From: Straminergon stramineum
Lineage: Eukaryota; Streptophyta; Bryopsida; Hypnales; Calliergonaceae
Assembly (NCBI GenBank): GCA_963920665.1
Contig: OY987265.1
Location: 35,779,001-35,843,000 of the forward strand
Length of the DNA: 64,000 nucleotides
Direction: 5' to 3'
Shown here one piece after another: positions 59,457 to 64,000 of this stretch (position 1 is its first letter; each line of letters begins with the position of its first letter). The translations under genes and the position numbers were made by a program. The notes beneath the pieces are model-generated. The model did not search any database, was not told the origin of the DNA, and saw only the letters and a list, made by a program, of their open reading frames with translations.

Positions 59457-61020
59457 TTACTCACCCTAAATTTTGTTGTCTACTTCAATGACTCTCTAGT
59501 CCTTCAAGCCATTTGAATTGTTCCTATAGCAATTGTATCCTTTGGATTCTTTGGACTACCCATGTTAACCCACATGGTTCTTGCTCCAAGAATGTTAGTG
59601 GCCCAAGACGGTTGTATTGCTTGTAAGTGGTTGACGCGATTATAATAGGCCGAGATTGACCACAACTTCTCTGCATCATTTGACCACACGATAAAATAGT
59701 TCCACTTCTCAAACTCTTTTAGGATCTTCTCATCAATCCCGCTATCTTCCTCCATCATCAACTTGTTGGCGGCAATGCTATGTTGACCGTTGATGATGTA
59801 GAATAATCCATACTAAATATCTTCCCACTTTGTTGGCTTCTTCATGGGACCAACTAGCTTCACATAGAGGGTTTGTGTGGTGCTCTTCTTTGGGATGTTG
59901 ACAAGCCAGTTCATCATGGACTCCACCAAATGGTTTTCTAAGACTCGAATGTTGAATTCAATGGGTGCTTCAATCAACTGTTTGAGGGGAAGCACTTTCT
60001 TCAATCTCATCCACCTCTAAAATATATGTGTCCATGCATGTCTCCCAAAACTTTCTATAGACCGCGTTGACAATTTTGTAGTCTAGTCTGCAGTCAGTTT
60101 ACAACGCTTGGGGCACCATTGCCATCAGATTTGCATAACTCAATTCTCCTAGACTCGACTACTCAGATGTCTTCTCCCCTGTTTTTTTGGCAGAGGTTGA
60201 TTCCAATGGATTGATTCGTATTATGGATGTTGGTGTTGGAGGTGGCTTCTTATTCCTCTTCCTCCGGCCTTGCAATCCTTGCATTTGTGTCCCTATGGAT
60301 GGTTGTCCTTCACCTTGACTACCAATTTCGACAGAGACCGTTCGAGGAGCCATAAATGATTGTTGCATTACATGCTTCTCTTTGAGCACTTTGAAGGAAT
60401 TAAAGAAATATCGTAATTTCGTACAGTGCCTCTTCCCTATCAACGGTGAACTGTCTGCATTGTTGTAATAGTTCTCGTCTACCTTCTCCAGGTGCTTGAT
60501 CTCGCCACTATAAGGTGTTGACTCAAGACTCTGAAGGAATGGCACCATTGTAAACGGGATCTTCTCCGAGTTTAAACAAATCATGAAGTGGTATTGCTTG
60601 TCGCTTGCCAATTCACTCTTGGTTGTCACGCAGCACACTTTGATCTCTGGGTAAACATCATTGATAACGTCTTTCACCTTCTCATCATAAGAAACTAAGA
60701 AAGGAATATAAAGACTTCTGAGTTTTTGTATTTCATGTTAAAGACCATGTTGTTTGTATGGGGCACCATGGTTAGACTCTAGACTTCAACTTGTTTAGGA
60801 TCAATGAACTCCCAATAGTCTCCTTTGATCATCATCTCGTCATTATCATACTTGTCTTCTGGTCTTGTAGTAGTCATACGAATAAAATAGGCGTTAAGAT
60901 TTTGAATTTGGTCTTCCATTCTGTATAAACATTGGATCCATGAATCCATACATTTTTTCAAAGAACGCGTTCAAATCAAAAATATTTTCCACCAATGGAT
61001 TCCAATTCCTATAAGCATTC

Positions 61021-61846
61021 GTAGTTCAAGTCAGCCCGACCTAAACATTGAAACATGACATCTGACATTCTAGTGTAATCTTTTATATTTATCTAAATTT
61101 TTTTTGTGAAGGTTAATTTGGTTTGAAATATTGGATGTTGGAAATTGATGGTTGTTATAATTCATGTTTTGGCAAATATCTGTTATAATTTATGTATTCA
61201 TTGAAGATATTGATTGTTATAACTACACTTTGTTAATGTTTTCTACAATTGCAGTTCAGGTTGGGCCGACTTGAATTGCGCATTAATTTTTTGCCAAAGA
61301 AATTCTCAATGGTTTTCATTTGTTCATTGTTTATAGAAATAATACTTATTCAATGAGTTTATGGATTGTGTATAGTACATTTTTTTGTTTCTTGAATATT
61401 CTTCTTCATTTTTGTTGTATTGTGATTTATTTGTGTAGTCATGTTGTATAATTCATCTTTTTTTTAATTTATCATTATAATATGAGATTGTGTATTTCAA
61501 ATCGACTTGACTTGATTTTAGCTGATAGTGATGGCATGGAAGGGGATTCTCTTTGATTTTTATGCTTTTTAGTTCGAATTGACCTAAATAGCAGTTAAAT
61601 AAATATTTAACTAATTGTGCATGAGCTGAATTTCTTTTACTTCTATGTAATTCAGGTTAGGACGACCTAAATTTCACTTATATGAAAGATGCTTTACGGG
61701 TGACACGGAATGGCTTTTTTTGTAATTTTGTGCAATTCAAGTCGGAATGACCTGAATTGCACTTATGTGAATGGTGATTTAAGGGTGGCACGACTTGGAT
61801 TTCTTTTTAGTTTTGTGCAATTTAGATCGCCCCAACCTAAACTGCA
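61021..61846. repeat. Palindrome family 2 array upstream of ParB gene 2
   Basis: Seven copies: 61021 (TTCAAGTCAGCCCGACCTAA), 61249 (CAGTTCAGGTTGGGCCGACT), 61498, 61571, 61649 (TTCAGGTTAGGACGACCTAA), 61731 (CAATTCAAGTCGGAATGACC then TGAATTGCA, the best palindrome) and 61817 (ATTTAGATCGCCCCAACCTA). The last four are spaced 78, 82 and 86 bp, so they form a tandem array of about 82 bp whose units share GTGAATGGTGATTTAAGGGTGGCACG-like sequence. Confidence 0.75.
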
Positions 61847-61867
61847 TTTTAGTGGTGAATAATATTT

Positions 61868-61962
61868 TTCGTATTTATGTTCTATGATACTCATAGGATA
61901 CTCGTAGGATACCCGTGTGATACTCGTTTGATACCTAGTGATACTCAGTGATATCCTAAGTA
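61868..61962. repeat. 12-13-bp tandem repeat
   Basis: GATACTCATAGGATACTCGT continues as six to seven units of GATACTCGTAG(G/T) with small length changes. Confidence 0.8.
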
Positions 61963-64000
61963 AACCCTATGTGAGCCCTACGTGAATAATAAGCAAACTT
62001 TGATCAACCCTTAAACAGATCCTAAACAGACCCTAAGTGAACCCTAAGCAAACTATACACCAAACATGATTCAAAAAACCCTCAGAATCACAACAAACCC
62101 TAAACTTGAAACCATGATAAGAAAAGGTGTAAACCACTAACCATGAGAAGCGAACATGCTAACCAAGGAACTAAAAAGAAAGAATGTGATTCAAAATAAA
62201 ATCCATACAACAGCAAACCGTGAAACAAAAAACCCAGGAAGAAGTGCCAAGTACTAAAACCGTAGACTACAATTTGAGGTCTTCTGCAGAAACAAGAAAT
62301 TCAATCATGAGACAACAAACCATAACCCTAGAACGAAACAACTGCAAATGAATTAGAAGGTGAAGTGTAACAAACCCAAAAACTGTGACAAAACCCAAAA
62401 ACCCAAGTCTTTCCAGAAGGAGAACGAGGAACCACAACTACAGACGTTGAGCTCCAGAAAAAAAGAAGACAACGTGTAGTTGCCAACGAAAAAAAAGTAT
62501 GTAGAATAATAAGCAAATAGAGGGAAGTGTAAGTGACATTACCTTTCTAACACAGAGCTCTACAAAAGTGAAAAAATGAGAAGCACTCCACGTCAATGAA
62601 GCTCGTGCCTACAGCAACAACCCTGAACATGTTCTTAGTGGAATAAGCGCTTTGGAAGACAACCAAAATTGATAAAATTTTAGAAAAAGAAGGCGGTTTA
62701 GCATAACCCTAAATAAGGCACAATAAAGAAACAATAACATCACGGAAGGAAAGAGAAGAAAACCCTAGTGTAGCAAAGAAACACAAAAACCTATGCAAGG
62801 AAGGAGACTTACCCTCAACCTAGGTCACAACGAAGAAACCTCTCCAACAAAGAGCACAATGCCCTAAACAATAAAGAGAGGACTTTGTTGGAAAAGCACA
62901 ACAAAGAAACCATGTTGGAAGAGGAAAAAATAGTGCTCCGCGACTGCCAGAGATGGAAGAGCACAGTGAAGACAAGACGAAACCCTACAAGAAACAAAGA
63001 ATCAAAATTGCAAGACATGGCATCTGTAAGTGCAAGGTGAAACGAAACCACCACAAGCGAAGTTGGCCTAAACGTTAAAACTATAACTGAAGCATAGTCA
63101 GAAGACAAGCCTAAACCCAAAACCCTAAGTGAAGCGCACAAAAGACGAGGATGTTGAGCGTGGAGTGAAAACAAAAGCTGAATCTCCATGTCGCGGGAGA
63201 GAGACGATCCCTTCACCGTCACTTGTGACCCCCAATCCCGCGGAAGAAGACCCAAGGCCGTGGGATTTTAAAATTTTAGAGTACTTTAGGGTCCATAGAC
63301 AATTTTATACTACAATAGGTCTGTAATTATTTTATACTGCTTGTATACATGAACCCTCAATCCTTGAAAGGCTCTTGGGTCCCTCTGTACAACTGGTAGG
63401 TAGCTTTATAAGTCTTTAATTGTGGTTTAATAGATGAGTTACAATACATTTTTTTCACTAATACAATCATGATAATTAATTTACTTAATGAAGAAAAGTA
63501 TTTGGTCAATGTTTTCTTCATCAAATACCACCAAATACATAATATATTATAAGGACATAAAGGGCTTTCAGGCCCTTCTAGGGTTAAACACCATGGATGA
63601 CGTTTTTTGTCCAAAAGAAATACATTTATGTATGACAAAGGTGCAATTGTTAATTCTTGGATTTTTGTGCATGAAAACAAACATGAGTTGAAAGAATAAA
63701 CATATATTGCTACAATGACCCTAAACCTTGAAATATACTCCATGTTTAATAAATAGCAATTTCTAATGAATTGATTTAGTGAAGATTGTAGTTTTAGGTT
63801 TTAATTTGAAAAAATTTATGATTCACTTCAAGCTCTAAAACTCATTGTTCATGTCCAAATAGTTGAATGATTTTCACCTATTGGTTCAGGGGTCTAACCC
63901 TAATAGATAATTTCATGGGTCAAAATCTTTACCCTCTTCATTTTTAAAATTCTATTCACAAAGCTTTCTCACACAGCCTGAAACCTTTATAAAATTTTAT
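61963..64000. other. Gene-free right end
   Basis: Purine-rich on the plus strand. CCCTAAGTGAACCCTAAGCAAAC-like words near 61960-62100 are degenerate telomere-like repeats. Short ORFs only (for example 62815-63255, -), none with a domain or splice context. Confidence 0.4.

Larger units (their letters stand above)
56750..61000 (-). pseudogene. ParB-like plus methyltransferase-like gene with NLS/coiled-coil tail (gene 2)
   Basis: Reading on the minus strand from about 61000: NLNAYFIRMTTTRPEDKY and DYWEFIDPKQVEV (TAG 60779), then IQKLRSLYIPFLVSYDEK, QYHFMICLNSEKIPFTM and a low-complexity linker. A clear ParB-like domain follows: RLKKVLPLKQLIEAPIEFN, LENHLVESMMNWLV, then TAG (59813) and YGLFYIINGQHSIAANKL, where NGQHSIAA matches the ParB DGxHRxxA loop. 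Later segments (DYFKPLGNLSYDDLEKF; RELYQIDPDLGLFNA; CLMDLPVNNAKVLKKVLL) lead to EFYLWVVKKFCNLGSSVF and SVFTGGKLTCTAL (57906-58277, donor GTAAGT), which resembles methyltransferase motif I. The tail (57446-57715, then the same frame past TGA and TAG) holds NKRLTKKRKVDSKK, an NLS-like stretch, and a coiled coil. At least ten stops and several frameshifts make it a pseudogene. It is only remotely similar to gene 1. Confidence 0.65.

Noticed and set aside
21834..61000. TAG reassigned to glutamine in this organism
   Set aside because: Intact host genes show no internal TAG, natural stops include TAG (for example 7812 and 42277), and frameshifts accompany the TAGs. C-to-T decay explains the pattern.
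21834..61000. Stops repaired by U-to-C RNA editing
   Set aside because: That editing is known from organelle transcripts of some non-flowering plants. These genes have spliceosomal introns and are nuclear.
1..64000. tRNA or rRNA genes
   Set aside because: I saw no cloverleaf-compatible A and B box pair or rRNA-like segment by eye; a covariance-model scan would be decisive.

Overview
The window is nuclear DNA of a land plant. It holds spliceosomal introns with GT-AG borders, telo-box motifs, plastid and mitochondrial leader peptides, and plant versions of BAX inhibitor-1, mTERF and UFSP2. The mobile genes have relatives I associate with non-flowering plants (lycophyte, fern or bryophyte), but the species cannot be fixed from the sequence.

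The left third (1-21 kb) is ordinary host genome, with every gene on the minus strand. It contains the 5' part of a Ufm1-specific protease 2 gene (1-4176), a six-exon organelle-leader protein with RRM folds (7812-11098), a BAX inhibitor-1 gene (14752-17883), an intronless mTERF gene (18574-19947) and an orphan transit-peptide exon (20757-21023). Between them lie AT-rich DNA and small non-autonomous transposons: a TTAA-bounded element, a CACTA MITE and a GAGCATC-type MITE. The RRM, BI-1 and mTERF frames are open from end to end. UFSP2 and the orphan exon each show one apparent single-base homopolymer indel.

The right two thirds (21.8-61 kb) is a graveyard of mobile or accessory genes. In order they are a Lys-rich decayed gene (21.8-22.8 kb, +), a second TTAA-bounded element (24.2-25.06 kb), a ten-exon gene joining a ParB/sulfiredoxin-like domain to a degenerate bacterial-type DNA methyltransferase fold (25.2-29.7 kb, -), a small acidic gene (29.9-30.55 kb, -), a Mutator-like transposase with SWIM finger (38.2-42.3 kb, +), a second, more decayed Mutator-like gene (44-47.3 kb, -), an FCP1-like HAD phosphatase relic (51.3-52.5 kb, -), and a second, diverged ParB plus methyltransferase-like gene with a nuclear-localisation/coiled-coil tail (56.75-61 kb, -).

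Two features run through this block. First, the genes read as coherent proteins interrupted by in-frame stops, most of them TAG, as expected if CAG codons mutated by C-to-T. That fits deamination at CHG methylation sites. Second, short palindromes are arrayed beside the mobile genes: a family with core ACCGTCGGATCCGACGGT upstream of ParB gene 1 (including a perfect 108-bp palindrome), a family with core CAGGTCG..CGACCTG upstream of and inside ParB gene 2, and a dense CCAA-n-TTGG array upstream of the first Mutator gene. The pairing of ParB-domain/methyltransferase genes with palindrome arrays is the most interesting signal here. Whether it is functional is inference.
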